Assembly (NCBI GenBank): GCA_963789255.1
Contig: CAWBJW010000003.1
Span: 62,001-126,000 of the forward strand
Direction: 5' to 3'
Source of the DNA: DATARH01 sp963789255
GTDB taxonomy: Bacteria; Pseudomonadota; Alphaproteobacteria; ATCC43930; CGMCC-115725
Length of the DNA: 64,000 nt
Position 1 is the first letter of the stretch. Every line of letters starts with the position of its first letter. The notes under the pieces are model-generated. The model made no database searches. It was given only the letters and a program-made list of their open reading frames with translations, and was not told the origin of the DNA. Made by a program: the position numbers and the translations under genes. Of the stretch, positions 63,890 to 64,000 are shown piece by piece.

Positions 63890-64000
63890 ATGGAAGACCG
63901 CATCACGCTCTATGGCAGCTTCACCTCGAGTTCGAGCTACAAGCCGATGCTGTATCTGGCCCTGGCCGGGCTGCCGTTCTCGTTCCGCACCGTCAACCTC
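63890..64000 (+). CDS. Glutathione S-transferase, N-terminal fragment
   Basis: Only the first 37 residues are in the window: EDRITLYGSFTSSSSYKPML, then ALAGLPFSFRTVNL, the start of a thioredoxin-like GST domain with the catalytic Ser region after YGS. ATG 63890 and ATG 63878 are in frame with each other; which one starts translation is unclear. The gene lies 43 bp after the anti-sigma gene. Confidence 0.7.
   Translation, partial: MEDRITLYGSFTSSSSYKPMLYLALAGLPFSFRTVNL

Overview
The window is a high-GC, gene-dense piece of an alphaproteobacterial chromosome. The lineage evidence is a MucR/Ros regulator, a three-piece transhydrogenase (pntAA-pntAB-pntB), a COQ9-family ubiquinone protein, the ribD-ribE-ribH-nusB-thiL block, and multi-GAF histidine kinases. 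A Rhodospirillales- or Hyphomicrobiales-like origin fits, but I cannot resolve it further from sequence alone. No rRNA, tRNA or CRISPR array was seen.

Layout. 1-2.6 kb: the 5' part of a UgpB-like binding protein, a YgjP-type metallopeptidase and an AmpG-like permease. 2.8-14.5 kb: a signalling block with a seven-GAF histidine kinase, a b561-type cytochrome, a CHRD protein, a Tat-exported solute-binding protein, a second HAMP kinase with a nearly identical catalytic core, a receiver protein and a receiver-adenylate cyclase. 14.5-17 kb: mobile-element debris (internally deleted IS110 transposase, DUF5681 fragment, repeated AGTAAACTGT motifs) followed by a tandemly duplicated secreted Cys-rich gene. 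17-24.6 kb: secA, argJ, mutT, an internally duplicated unknown protein and a TPP enzyme. 24.9-27.5 kb: a compact restriction-modification island (vsr, C5 methyltransferase, Eco29kI-like nuclease) between perfect 66-bp direct repeats. 27.5-39 kb: CoA transferase, cyclase-TPR protein, amidohydrolase, mazEF, HisD-like dehydrogenase, solute-binding protein, SDR, esterase, RDD protein and argC. 39-45 kb: thiL, nusB, ribH, ribE, ribD, nrdR and glyA, all on the minus strand. 45-51 kb: mucR, a glutaryl-CoA dehydrogenase relic, two acyl-CoA dehydrogenases, a metal-dependent hydrolase and an NHL-repeat protein. 51-64 kb: a secreted orphan, YdcH proteins, ubiX, an alcohol dehydrogenase, a GGDEF protein, purEK, coq9, def, rpsU, the transhydrogenase, an ECF sigma/anti-sigma pair and the start of a glutathione S-transferase.

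Two patterns stand out. First, at least six genes or gene parts, including the essential secA, are broken by single-base insertions and never by a single-base loss. This suggests base-calling or assembly error rather than biology, so the frameshifted genes should be treated as probably intact until re-read. Second, several families of palindromic REP-like elements sit between genes. One of them appears to have altered both the end of argJ and the start of mutT.

The most interesting candidate systems are the repeat-bounded restriction-modification island, the paired kinases that share one catalytic module and feed receivers linked to cyclic-nucleotide synthesis, and the unknown duplicated protein coupled to a TPP enzyme.
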